Shown piece after piece: positions 37,265-50,287 of a DNA stretch of 64,000 nt; the first letter of the stretch is position 1, and every line of letters begins with the position of its first letter. The stretch lies in the NCBI GenBank assembly GCA_907164885.2, contig OU015492.1, positions 200,020,120 to 200,084,119 of the forward strand, given 5' to 3'. A program made the translations under genes and the position numbers. Source of the DNA: Dolomedes plantarius (lineage: Eukaryota > Arthropoda > Arachnida > Araneae > Dolomedidae). Below the pieces are notes generated by a model, which saw only the letters and a program-made list of their open reading frames with translations, was not told the origin of the DNA and did no database searches.

Positions 37265-37840
37265 ATTTGAGTTGACAACCATCGAAAAAGCAAAATTGAT
37301 AGAATTATCATGCGATATCTCAGGAAAACAAAAGTTTCAAAATGAAATCATAATAGAATTTTGGATGAATCTCAGTGGAGAGTATGAATCTTTGTATTGC
37401 AAAGCAATTGAAGTGCTTCTACCGTTTGTAATGTCTTATATATGCGAAATGGGCTTTTCGTCACTGGCTGCAATGAAAACCAAATATCAACCAGTTTAAC
37501 CCTTTGAGGGGCGCCGTGTGCACAGTGCAAACGCCTAAATCTAGTCCTTTTTTCACTTGCATTCAATGTATTCCAGTCAAATGAGCAGAAAAATGGTTAG
37601 TACTGCCATCTGTTATCAGTTTAAAGAACTAAGAACATTTTGCTACCTTTAATTTGAAATATTTTCAAGATTCTTTAGGTTAAAAAAAATCAAGAAAAAA
37701 ATCTGCACCGTGTAAACAGTGGAGGTTTTTGCCCTTGAAAGGGTTAATAGTCGAAAAAAAGTTACGAGCGGCACTCTCCACATTGCCCCTAAGATTTGAT
37801 AAACTTTGTGCCAATAAACAACAACAACCCTCGCATTCAA
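37265..37840 (+). pseudogene. hAT transposase C-terminal (hATC) remnant
   Basis: The plus frame gives KQKFQNEIIIEFWMNLSGEY, then AIEVLLPFVMSYICEMGFSS and LAAMKTKYQPV, matching the hATC dimerisation block (FAxTYLCExGFSxLxxIKTKxRNR) of ZBED-like hAT transposases. A 244-bp insertion at TTAA (37500-37743) breaks it. Past the insertion, LRAALSTLPLRFDKLCANKQ then QQPSH continues the same domain, one base out of frame across a run of seven A. The N-terminal two-thirds and the catalytic residues are absent. Confidence 0.75.
37500..37743. mobile_element. piggyBac-type MITE inside the hAT remnant
   Basis: TTAA on both sides (37496-37499, 37744-37747). Ends CCCTTTGAGGGGC and GCCCTTGAAAGGG pair imperfectly. 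The next inner parts, CCGTGTGCACAGTG and CACCGTGTAAACAGTG, are also related. No coding capacity. Confidence 0.8.
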
Positions 37841-37894
37841 TTTCGACGTGTTAGATGTAGTTTAATTAGTAATTTTACATAAAAATAATTAAAA

Positions 37895-38370
37895 GTTAAA
37901 AAGAACTTTTTATATACCACGTTTTTAAATTTTGTGTTGAATCATATAATCTTGACAATTCTATGTATTAATAAATAAATTTTTAATTTTTTTTGATGAA
38001 TTATCCCATCAACTTGAAAGAAAATGATCGAATGCGTAATAAAGATGTATCAAATGCCTAATCAATCGTTTAGCTCGAGAATTGGAAGTTAACTTGCGTT
38101 TAACTTTTCGTTCCCGTGCCGGTCGATAGATGGCTGCACCATTCTACAAAACAAAAGTAACTGAAAATGAATTCAAATCTGCTTAAAGATAGCTAAAATT
38201 ATTAAAATGATGCATTGTCATCATGTTCTGAGCTATTCTGAAAGTTTCAAATGCCTAGCTAGTCGGGAAGTTAGTTAAAAATCGATTGCAAGATTTGTAC
38301 TGGACAAACACACACAGGCACAAACAAACATACGAAAAAGCGAGTTAATAAAAACATGGTAATAAATATG
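37895..38370 (+). repeat. Dispersed repeat of about 440 bp, copy 2 (uninterrupted)
   Basis: Matches 25230-25310 plus 26289-26640. It preserves an empty site (TATTAATAAATAAATTT at about 37968) for the pogo-like insertion in the other copy. The 3' tail is rich in ACAAAC. Confidence 0.7.
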
Positions 38371-38489
38371 CATGTTCGTATTGTAATAGCAAAATCTTTT
38401 TATTATTCTGTTAATTGTAGTTTTCAGTTTTTTGTAATAAAGTTATTATTATTTAAAGTGTCTATATTATTATACCTATTAAATAAGTG

Positions 38490-38690
38490 ACTATATATGT
38501 AAAAATTTTGGTAGGGAGGTGCGAAAAAAATTTTTTTGTAAAAATTTATGCAAATTTTTACAGAAATTTTTACAGAAATTTTTACAGAAATTTTACATAA
38601 TTTTTTTAAAAAATTATGTAAAAATTCTGATAGGGAAGTGCGGAAAAAATTTTTTTTAGGGAGGCGTAGTAACATAAAGGTTGGAAACTG
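38490..38690. repeat. Hairpin-forming array with TTTTTACAGAAA minisatellite
   Basis: TTTTTACAGAAA is repeated four times at 38555-38594. It is flanked by related blocks GGTAGGGAGGTGCGAAAAAA and GATAGGGAAGTGCGGAAAAAA. The right edge, AAAGGTTGGAAACTGCTG (to 38690), resembles a hAT terminal repeat and may be the 3' end of the hAT element whose transposase remnant lies at 37265-37840. Confidence 0.5.
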
Positions 38691-39329
38691 CTGCCTTAAA
38701 CTAATGATCAGGCACGCTCGGAGCGCGCCGAGATTTGAATTTTCGACCGGTACTGACTACTACTTGACATTCTCAGTATTCACCATTCTGAGTATACATC
38801 GTTTCCCCACTATTCACAGCAAAGTTATTTCGCTTTAGGTGTTTTATTAGAAAAAGGGAGATCACCAGAGCGTTTGCACACCCCCCTATGGAGAGAGAGT
38901 CATTACCATCCTTCAAAATGTCAGTCCTAAAAGGGGAGTGGGTGGATTTCTCCAACTGTCAACTCGGCTATCCGTAAGAGTCAGGGGCATGCGGAAATCC
39001 GATGTCAGATTTTTCCCTTGCACCTAGCAATCTTAGCAGCGTCTCTAGTGTATGGTCTGGTGATCATGAAACATCTTCCCCTTTCTTTTCCTCTTTCGAG
39101 CGACCCGTCATCTCCCCCGCCATTTCTTCTACAACAGGGATTCTCAAACGCCCACCAAGCTTTTATGTGCTGCCATTAACACTCATTATAGGGCAGATGG
39201 TCTTGTAAACATAATTTTGGAAATGAGTGCCTGACAAATACAAAACTCGACAGCTCCTTATGCTGTTTGCTGTTCATCACGTCTGTTTATGAATCATCCA
39301 AATAAAAAATGAAATATGCGGAGAACATA

Positions 39330-40739
39330 CACTGCTGGCCACTGTAAATGCAACACCCTAAAGGAAACATGAAAATAACATGAAATTTACAACATGCATT
39401 AGCGGAGGTGAGATATGCAAATGATTAGAATTTCAGCGCAGACGCACATCACGTGCACCTGTGGCGCCACTTCAAAGCGCTATTTATGGCTTGGAGATTT
39501 CGACGATTTCAAGTTCGGCAATTGTGTTTTTCTTGTGGTTTTTTCAAATAAAACGATCAATTATGCCTCGTCGAAAACAGCGATCATCTTTTGATCAAGT
39601 ATCCGAGTTCGACAGAGGAAGGATAGTGGCCTACCGAGATTGTGGATTATCTTTCAGGGAAATCGGTAGTAGTGTTGGACGAAGCCAAACAACTGTAATG
39701 GGGATATGTGATCGTTGGATGCAGGAGGGTACGACGGACCGGCGTGTTCAATCGCATCCACCTCAGTGCACCAATTCACGTGATGACAGGCAAATTGTGC
39801 GCATGGCCGTGTCGGATCGCTCAGTCACATCACGAACCATAGCACAGCACATGCAGTCTGTAACGCATCATCCAGTGTCTGCGCGTACCATTCAAAGCCG
39901 TTTACAGCAGAGTGGTCTGTCCGCAAGACGTCTATTGCTTTGTCTACCCTTGACGCAGAACCACAGACGTCTCTGCCGCCAATGGTGCGATGACAGAAGG
40001 ATGTGGACAGCAGAATGGACTGAAATTGTCTTTACTGACGAGACACGCTTCTGTCTGCAACACCACGATGGTCGCATTCGAGTCTGGAGACACCGTGAAG
40101 AGAGGATGCTGAACAGCTGCTTTATGTACTGCCACACTGGTCCTGCACCGGGTATTATGGTATGGGGCGGTATTGGATATCACTCTCGCACACCTCTAGT
40201 ACGCATTGCCGGTACTTTAAACAGCCAGCGCTACATCTCCGAGGTGTTGGAGCCAGTTGTCCTTCCTTACCTTCAGGGCTTGCCCACAGCCATATTTCAA
40301 CTGGATAATGCGCGACCACACGTGGCACGCATTGTCCCACGGTTCTTCGTCAATCGCCAGATTGAATTGCTTCCCTGGCCGCTTCGCTCTCCGGATCATT
40401 CGCCTATAGAAAACATGTGGTCCATGGTTGCTCTACGATTGACCCAGATTCCATCCCCAGCTGCCACAGCAGATCAACTTTGGCAACGTGTGGAAGCTGC
40501 TTGGTCTGCTGTACCCCACGAACTCATCCAAAGTCTCTTTGAATCAATGCCTTGGCGTGTAGCAGCGGTGATCTCCAACAATGGCGGCTACTCTGGCTAC
40601 TGATTTTGGCAGGAACCACACTTCACAGAAGTCTATAAATTTAATCATTTGATACTTGGTCAACATGTTATCTACAAAATAAATTTTGTTGTGATATCTC
40701 TTGTCTTTCTTGTTGTTGCAATTTGGGTGGCCAGCAGTG
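39330..40739 (+). mobile_element. Tc1-family transposon, apparently complete, 1410 bp
   Basis: TIRs CACTGCTGGCCACTGTAAAT and, inverted on the right, CACTGCTGGCCACCCAAATT, with TA flanking both ends. It carries an uninterrupted transposase frame. Confidence 0.95.
39563..40603 (+). CDS. Tc1-family transposase, intact ORF
   Basis: 346 residues without stop or frameshift. The start at 39563 (MPRRKQRSSFDQ) is chosen because the protein then begins as other members of this Tc1 group do; the frame is open upstream to 39461. N-terminal paired-like HTH (residues about 10-55, with FREIGSSVGRSQTTVMGICD), a second DNA-binding subdomain (about 70-125), then the RNase H-like catalytic core: Asp159 in VFTDETRF, Asp248 in FQLDNARPHVAR, Glu283 in PIENMW, 34 residues apart (DD34E). 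It catalyses cut-and-paste transposition at TA. Oddities: SPDHSPIEN where SPDLSPIEN is usual, QLDNA for QQDNA, and SCFMYCHT for the common CVMHRHT-like segment. It could be active or a recent casualty by missense change; not a host gene. Confidence 0.95.
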   Translation: MPRRKQRSSFDQVSEFDRGRIVAYRDCGLSFREIGSSVGRSQTTVMGICDRWMQEGTTDRRVQSHPPQCTNSRDDRQIVRMAVSDRSVTSRTIAQHMQSVTHHPVSARTIQSRLQQSGLSARRLLLCLPLTQNHRRLCRQWCDDRRMWTAEWTEIVFTDETRFCLQHHDGRIRVWRHREERMLNSCFMYCHTGPAPGIMVWGGIGYHSRTPLVRIAGTLNSQRYISEVLEPVVLPYLQGLPTAIFQLDNARPHVARIVPRFFVNRQIELLPWPLRSPDHSPIENMWSMVALRLTQIPSPAATADQLWQRVEAAWSAVPHELIQSLFESMPWRVAAVISNNGGYSGY

Positions 40740-41067
40740 TACATAGAAATCGGCTTTCTGGTTCTTACCTTGATGGCGTACTGAGAGTAGCATGTATCAA
40801 GTATAAACCTGATTTGTGTAAAAAAGCCGAAAGTTTATTTCAACATAGAAAAATCACTCATTTTTAAATTACCGTTTGAATACATTTAGGTTTTAACGTA
40901 GGATTACGTTCCTCCATAGCGATCTTCCGGAAAGCAAAATTTCAGACGCTGAAACCGTCCGTCCGTACATCGCGAGTTACAATTTTGGCAGCGTACGGAA
41001 CCCAGTCTGTATCGCTTGGACATGCAGTAAACAGTTAAACAGAAAATTACCAAAATGGGTCAAAATT

Positions 41068-41071
<4 letters not shown>

Positions 41072-41155
<84 letters not shown>
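41072..41155. repeat. (TA)n microsatellite
   Basis: Uninterrupted TA tract running up to the left TIR of the MITE at 41156; it belongs to dispersed-repeat copy 3. Confidence 0.95.
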
Positions 41156-41158
<3 letters not shown>

Positions 41159-41327
41159 TGGAATCTCTATCGATCGTTTTCGGACCCATCGTTTTTCCGT
41201 ATGTATCGATCATTTTAACCAGTCCCAACGATCATATTGCTTTGTTATGTTTCCGCATCTATCGTTTTCCCGCATTTATCGTTCATTTCAGTCGGTCCCT
41301 TGAAAACGTTAGATCGAGATTCCACTG
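41156..41327. mobile_element. pogo-like MITE, family with TIR GGAATCTC..CGATCG, copy 2
   Basis: CAGTGGAATCTCTATCGATC on the left pairs with GTTAGATCGAGATTCCACTG on the right; TA on both sides. 172 bp, the better preserved of the two copies. Confidence 0.85.
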
Positions 41328-41425
41328 TATATGTATATATATATATATAGGTAGGCAACGAGAAGTAGTCCTACGTTAATAACCCGCTGTAGTTTCGTTA
41401 GAAGAGACTACCTGAAATTTTTTAG

Positions 41426-42264
41426 TACATTATAATATTATGAGGTATAGTGTACTACGTTGTGTCCCGCGTAATATAGCAAATATAGTATGTGTTGAAA
41501 TATACCTTATTCAACTTGGATACTGTGTGAGCACATATCGTGGCAGTTTCTTTTAGAGTGAATCTGCAAGTTTCGAATGATAGATATGCCGACAATCTTT
41601 TGCGTAGGGAAATACCATTGCTTTGTACTCAGCTAATTTTTACATCTGAATAAATTCAGTTCTACAACGAGCTTGTGATTATTTAAAAGTCATCAAACTG
41701 TTGATATTTTCGTTCTTCTAGTTCAGAATACAGTCATAGCAAAAATCCAGCGACCTTTTGAGCTATCATTGAATCTTTTATTCAATATTTGCAGTGCGGT
41801 TCGGTTATTTTCTACCAGTACGATTTCTACTTGAATTTAAGTGAACTGAACTCGCACAATGAGCAATTCAGGAAAAAAAATGTCTATTCATTTCATACTT
41901 TATGTATGTAAAACTCATAGAAACAAAGGCAAATGTGAATGTGTCTTTCATACATTTTTACATTTCTCTTTATTCTCATTACCAGTATAATTTTCTGGTT
42001 GCATTTCAGAGATGCTGCAAATTAAATACCCTTCCTTAATAAGAACCATGAGGTTTTTAAGGGAGACCTCTTTATTCTCAGTTATGTAAATATAGGTTTT
42101 CTTTTGTAAGACTAAATCTTTTAATTAAATGTTCAGACTCTTGAGGCTAGTTCCAGTCTTTAACTTTCAGAAAGATTCAGAAAAATCTCTATTATTACTT
42201 TTTCATAGCTTGACGATAAAATCCCCATTCTGTTATATTATAATCTCAGTTTACGCTTCATAAA
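41426..42264. other. Non-coding stretch, no gene seen
   Basis: AT-rich unique sequence with no supportable ORF. Confidence 0.4.
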
Positions 42265-42272
42265 CATTAGTA

Positions 42273-42947
42273 CAGGGGCTTCATAACTGTGGATCGCAAG
42301 CTGGTGTGCTCTGGGTGGTCGCCAGGTTTTTATTCAATTAAAATTACTTTCCAGCGATTTTCACCGAAAAAAATTTGTCAGTATTTATTTAGCATGGAAC
42401 TATAAGGCAGTGATTATTTTTAAAGGGAACAATGTCATTCAATGCGCAAACTCAATTTGTTAGAAATCTACCTCCTTTATTGGGAGGTAAATGGAAATTG
42501 CGGTTACTCACAACGTACAGTACACGAATTCTAATCGTTAGTTTTCCTTTCATCAGTGTGGACTGTCACTTTTTTCAGCACTATTATAGTTTCCCCATCG
42601 TAATAAAGCAATTTTATTTAGGTATGATTGTTTAATTTTTTTAATTACATAAATCAGTATCCATATGGTAGGGGAATTATTTTTCTTTAGGTTCTGCTCT
42701 TACTTTTACATAACTTTGGCTGGGGGATGAATGTTTCTTAATGTTCTTCATACCTCACAAATTTCTTTTAAAAATTTACATGGAATCAAAGTATAAAAAA
42801 TTTAGTTTTTTTTATCTTTATGTCTTAAAATATTTTCTTAAATGAAAATAGGTATTAGGAAGTTTCTTGTGTGGGGGAAGGGTGGGTGACAGTATACGTG
42901 AAAACCCGTGAAGGGGGTGGCGACTCCAAAAAGGTTGGAAAACATTG
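42273..42947. mobile_element. hAT-type MITE with 8-bp target duplication
   Basis: Exact duplication CATTAGTA at 42265-42272 and 42948-42955, the length typical of hAT. Ends CAGGGGCTTCATAAC and GGTTGGAAAACATTG form a weak TIR, with CA...TG termini as in hAT. GGTCGCCAGG near the left and GGTGGCGACTCC near the right also pair partly. 675 bp; no transposase. Confidence 0.75.
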
Positions 42948-43074
42948 CATTAGTACTTGTTCAAACGCGCTGGCTATGGTGTAAACAAAACGAACATGGT
43001 TCAGCAACGACATCCTAAGTGAAGGATTTCAAAATTAAATGATATTGTATTGTTCTCTTAATCTCATTGCAATG

Positions 43075-44020
43075 TTGCTTGATTCCTGCAGAGGGACTAT
43101 CAAGGGTACACTTCCACTTTAACTTAAACCATCAAGTCAACAAGAAAGAATTTGTCTCTGAGCACCTCAAGCAACTATCCTTGGAAAACTTAGATCACAT
43201 TCCTAATAATGCCATTAAAATCTATACTGACGGCAGTAAAATCGACGATCTTGCAGGTAGTGGCATTTTTATTGAGACCCCTGAGGCAACCTGAAACTTT
43301 GACATCGTAATCCAAACTTCTGTTCAGTGTTCAGAAGTGAATTGATAGCAATAGAAATGGGACTCGAGGCAATTCTCTCCGAGAAGGATTACGGCAAATT
43401 ATGGGTTTTATCTGATAGCCGCAGCTCTCTCAAACATCTAAACAATTGGTTACTTATAGACGACAGGGCCAGTATATATATCTTCCTTAAACTAAAAATG
43501 ATATCCTTAAGTCACGACGTCCTTTTCCAGTGGACCCCATCTCCTGTGGACATTCATGGGAACGAAATGGCGGATAAACTAGCTACTGAGTGTTGTAGTC
43601 ACTCCATCCCTACCTGTTCCTCTTTGACTTTTCTGGAATTATATTCACGGGAAAAATCAAAAATTATAGCTGAGTGGAGAGAGCCCCCCCCCCCCCACCT
43701 ATCATTAGTATGTGGATATTAAGCCGGAATTTTTTCTATACCTCACGTGTGACAGAGGCTCCCGGACTGTGCTTTCAAGACTTGCAAGCGGTCATATCAA
43801 GTGCCTCTCATTTAATGAGGTCAGGAAGGATTTCGTCACCTGCACCTAGTACCACAACCACCAGGGTACAGCAGAGCATATAATGGATTGAATGGGCCTT
43901 TCTGGAGAGTAAATCTATCTCGATCCTCTTCTTGTGCTCGATTTCCTGAGAGTCAACGGACTTGTGGATCTCGTCTGACTTCGTCCGACACTGGAGGATA
44001 GGCAACAACAACAATAACAG
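43075..44020 (+). pseudogene. LINE (I/R1/Jockey-like) RNase H and 3' end
   Basis: 5'-truncated non-LTR retrotransposon. The first frame (to 43292) has AIKIYTDGSKIDDLAGSGIF, with the first catalytic Asp. After a frameshift, FRSELIAIEMGL (Glu), LWVLSDSRSSLKHLNN (Asp) and WTPSPVDIHGNEMADKLATE (final Asp) complete the RNase HI set D-E-D-D, ending near 43640. Past another shift come GHIKCLSFNEVRKDFVTCT, a stop, YHNHQGTAEHIMD, and VLDFLRVNGLVDLV. The 3' edge is a CAACAACAACAATAAC tail at about 44004-44020. The reverse transcriptase is missing, so the copy is dead on arrival. Confidence 0.85.
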
Positions 44021-46900
44021 TTCTCTTAATTCTGAAAACGGAGAAATAAAACATTCTGGGTAGGGGACTAAAGAGTTCATTAGCCCTTTTTCATGCACGA
44101 GTTTGAATTCAAATGTTACATTTTAGAATAATGCAAGAAATGTCAACAATGAATATGTAATGTGGCCTTTTTGAGCAAGTCTTGAGATTTATATTAGTTA
44201 CAATTTATTCGAAAAAGGAAGTTTTATGAATTTGGAAACGAATAAACAGGATTCTGAATTTTACGATATTTACCACAGATTTATGGTGACTCATCCACAG
44301 ATTTATTACGTCTCTCTGCGTCCCATTTCAACATATATTTTTCGTAGTGTAACCAAAGGTATAATATACAAAGAGTTTTAAAATTAGACTACTGTGCACA
44401 TAAATTTCAAGTTTGCATATAAATTTTAAACACATTTTCTCATGCAATGTATATATTTTTGCTCTAATTGTATCCATAAATGACGAAAATAAAATTCCTC
44501 AAACGGTACTGAAAAATATACAGAAATTCAAGAAATATACACGATTCTATACATATGAAAAACAATGGGAAATTTATATATAAAGTTTTAAAATTTTAAA
44601 ATTGAAATCCAAATTAGTCCGTAATAGAGACGTAACACTTCAAAATATTTCTTCTTCTTCTGAAAAAGTAATCCACTGATAGGATGAAATTAAAACTACC
44701 ATTTTTAATAAAATGCCTCACCAAATTGTGCTAATCCCCCCCTCCAAAGTTTTGGAACGTTCTTTCGTAATACATAATCACCAAATACAATATGATGTAG
44801 GGTTAAGAAAATGGTGTTTAAGTAAGGTTGTTTTAGTAGTCGAGTGTTTTTTTTTTTACCCTTAGACATTAAGCTTCAAGTCTTGTGGATAGGAAACACC
44901 TAATTTCCTGCGTACGTCTCAATTTCCGCACGAGTTACATCTTTAACTAGATCAGCGGATCACGGAGACAAAAAATTATTTCGATTTCTTTAAATTGAAA
45001 ACTCTATTTCCGCAGAAAAGAGATTCACTCAGATGAAGGAATAGGGCAAACAGTTTTTTAAGAAGTAATTAAATTTAATTAATGTAATAATTAGCATTAT
45101 GATTGCTACACGTAATTCATAGGGGAATATCGCGTATACAAAAACAAAATTAAACGGAGCCAAATTTTAGAACCTTTACTCGTAAAAATTATTTTAAGTA
45201 CCCCGTAGTTCAAACCGATTTTAATCCCCCCCTTAAGGGCTTAAAATTTTATGAGATTAATTAATTTATCCAGAAATGCCGATTATTAAAATTCTCCAGA
45301 AGTCAATTATTTATCCAGTAATGTAGATTATGAAAATCAGAGAAGGTTTGATGTCAAGGCGTACTCTGACGTTTGACTTTCTGTTCTGTCAAATCAGCAG
45401 CTCATTTAACACCATGGCTCGGTGCAAACGTCAATGTCAAAGGATTATTTATAGCTTCCTCTAAGTGCAACACGAGGTTGTTATTAATGACAGAAGGAGG
45501 TGTCCTTTACTAAATTCTCGGGATACCAGAATATTTTTGAACATGAATAAGTTTCTCGAAGGATGGCATAATAAATTCTAGAAATGTGTGATATTTATCA
45601 CTATATCCTTTAAAACTTCTTACGTAATTATTATGAAAAATAGACATCCATTTTTATTTGCTCCCACTTACAGTTAAAGTTAACACGATAAAATGATTGA
45701 AAATCTGAACTTAAATCTGGTCTCATAGAAACAATCTGAGATATGGATCTTTACATACAATTACATAAAAATATTCGTACACCTTGAGAAACTATATAAA
45801 ATGGATGAAGTTACTGAAAATTGAACGTTTATCAAGAAATTTATTTGTATAGCTGTTAACTCATACTTGTAAATAGTCATATTTTCAGCATACGTATGGC
45901 AAAATATTTGCCTAGTGTACTCAAAAGCAGTATATGTATGTGTATGTGGCAAGCAATATTTTATTTACTATTGGAAACTTACAAAAGGAAAGCAAATTTC
46001 TCTGAGAAGTTTAATCTCTCTTTATATCACCCTTCCTAAATTATAGAAATAACTATTCTTTCTGTAACCTAATTAGGCTAATATAATATGCTTCTAGGGC
46101 AAAGTTTAAGACTTAAATTTAATTTTTGTTGATTTCATATTTGTTGAGTGTCGACTTTTTAATCAACTCTGCAAAAGCATGTTCAATAATTCGATAAATG
46201 TGCAATGGGGGACTTTCCTTAATAAATACAAATGAAAAGTATCCGTACATAAAATATTTGCATTTGGATCCATTGAATATGCAACAATATACCAAACAAA
46301 TCGAGTATTTGCATAATCGATTATTCCTTTCTTCATCCATATTTCGTTCATTTTTACAATAATTGTCGTATATTTTGATTATGTAGCATTTATAACAAAT
46401 ATTTATTAAAAAAATATTTCATCAATTGACTTTATAAACTAAGTATGGATAACAAGACGGTTGTTTTTAAGTTGTAATAGAATAAAATTATTAAATGCAC
46501 TTTTAGGAGGTCTTTTTTTAGAAGCAGGATTTGAAGACAGGTCTGCCACCGGCTGGTATAAAATTAACTGAACTAGCCAGGTGGTGCGAACTTTCTTTTT
46601 GAAGAGATTCTACGCTAACTGGTATGTCTTGTTATAAAAACAACTATTTTACGAAATCTAACCAACAGAAGTTATTTATTTTTCGTCTATTATCGCAACC
46701 CATGTTATTAAAGTTCACTCTTGCTTCTGTTAAAATGAGACATCTACTGAGATGGAGTAATCAAAAGATCTCAAACTGAAAAATCTATAGCAAATTGAAA
46801 TCATTAGATAACCAAACCTATGATATAAATCCAAACATATTTACAATAATTTCAAAATATACCTTTTTCTCCAATAAATAATGTTTGCATTAATAATTTT
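44021..46900. other. Non-coding stretch, no gene seen
   Basis: AT-rich DNA with no supportable coding or RNA gene. Short C-runs at about 44738 and 45225 only. Confidence 0.4.
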
Positions 46901-46908
46901 TTTCCCCA

Positions 46909-47241
46909 ATGCGGAGGCACTTGTTGTCAAACATTCGCCTATACTACGCCGCAATTTTACTGCCCATTTTATTGTGGGGGCACCAAGCAATCACTGGGCA
47001 TGGGTCATTTGGTAGTTATCAAAGCAGGTTTCACGGAAAAAGTAGCACTTGCTCTTGTGGTGCTGAACAATCGGTGGAGCACTGTATGATAGTATGCAGT
47101 CAATTTAATAATATACGCAGAAGCTTACCTACCAATATTGATATCTGGAAAAATAATAGGTTTTATAATGATTATTACTGTAGAAGAGCCATAAGAAAAA
47201 TAGTTATGGCCCTTATAGCTGTTCATTATCCGATTTCATAG
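46909..47241 (+). pseudogene. LINE ORF2 C-terminal fragment, second family
   Basis: A 110-codon frame with TGHGSFGSYQSRFHGKSS, then CSCGAEQSVEHCMIVCSQF, matching the segment past RNase H in I-clade LINEs (TGHG-F-SY--RF, then C-CG--Q-V-H---C). Its sequence differs clearly from the fragment at 43.8 kb, so it is another family. The stop at 47239 may be natural. Upstream domains are missing. Confidence 0.7.
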
Positions 47242-47360
47242 ATATTCTATTTCGTTGTGTGTTACACAATTAGCATAAGTTCCCCCCCCCCCCCTTTAAG
47301 TTTTTTTTTTTTAACAACGCATAACCGAAAGGTTGGATCGTTTATATATTTGTATCTTAT

Positions 47361-47512
47361 TGTGGGGGCACCATATAGGCGGACAGCATTACCCCCTATG
47401 AATAGACCACACGAACGGAGGCATTTTTCGTGGCGCGACGCCAGGATTCGACCCGAGCACCCTCAGCACCGAAAACCAGCGCGCTGTACCACTGGGCCGC
47501 CACAAGCCCGCA
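47361..47512 (-). mobile_element. tRNA-derived SINE
   Basis: On the minus strand: GGCGGCCCAGTGGTACAGCG (A box) from about 47502, then GGGTCGAATCCTGG (B box) at about 47454-47441, about 45 bases later, as in a tRNA. The body ends in CGCCTATATGGTGCC at 47367. The last about 35 bases recur at 63674 (GGCACCATATAGGC then CAGCA(T/C)TA(C/T)CCCCT). A tRNA-like head with a shared 3' body is the SINE pattern. Confidence 0.7.
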
Positions 47513-48474
47513 TTAATTAAAAATGAAATACACATTCCATTTAAACAAAGAATATTATAATTAAGAGATATCATAATTAAGAGGTATTTGCTACCTTTGG
47601 ACTGCATTTTGCTTAGCAAAATAAAATGTCGATGCACAAAAATTTTAATTTAAATAATTTTTATGATTACACGTGTCTTATCACTGTGCAAAATATTCAA
47701 AGTTCATATCAATCCTATTCATATCAACCCTTTTCATATCAATTCCCTAGACAACTGATATAAAATTCTAAACGCGAAAACTCGCATCTGTAAGATCATA
47801 TTATAACAGAAGCGCCCGCGTACGTAACACAAAGCCAGATTACTAATTCAGAAAACAACCAGTTATCTGAAAGGAAGCCGAGTCAAAGCACGAAATCTGA
47901 GCTTTTGAGACTCATAAAAAAATAAATAAGTAAATAATGTACGTTGCGTAATTGAACTAATTCTGACGCATTTAACAAAGGGCCATTTGTGCCTAATGTT
48001 CGTTTCTGCAGGAATCTGAAGCCCCGGAATAAGGAAAAGCGCAATTTACTTCTTTCTTCTCCTGGAGGCTCCCGTTTGATTTTTGTGTTCTTCCCGTTTT
48101 TCCATTTTTGTTTTATTTTTTTCAGCTATTAGTTTGTTACTCAATCAGTGAGAGAGAAAGGGAAAGATTCCTACGGGGAATGTTATAAAGCAATCTGGGC
48201 TTTAATGATATGATTGCAGATCGATTGGCGCCCTGAACAAACAGTGTCTCCTTTAATTCATTTCTGTACATTTTACTTTTTCTTCTTTCATAGCCATTCA
48301 GTAAGGATTAAAAGAATATTTTCATAGTATTTTAGAATAGTACTATTAAATACGTAACAACTGAATGGTTCCGGATTATCAATACTCAGAAACACACAAG
48401 CTTTACATGCATGGGTCTGTTTGAGGTAATAAAAATTAAGAAATCCATAACTTTTTAAAGCTTTCGTTTTTGAT

Positions 48475-50287
<1,813 letters not shown>

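Larger units (their letters stand above)
40895..41425 (-). repeat. Dispersed TA-containing repeat, copy 3, with insertion
   Basis: Inverted relative to the copy at 4150. Minus-strand order: AGGTAGTCTCTTCTAACGAA, TTATTAACGTAGGACTACTT, a TA tract, CATGTCCAAGCGATACAGAC, TTTCAGCGTCTGAAATTTTG, AACGTAATCCTACGTTAAAA. The two ends of the element's core (TTAACGTAGGACTAC and its near reverse complement GTAATCCTACGTTAA) form an inverted pair. A MITE (41156-41327) lies inside the TA tract. Confidence 0.65.
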
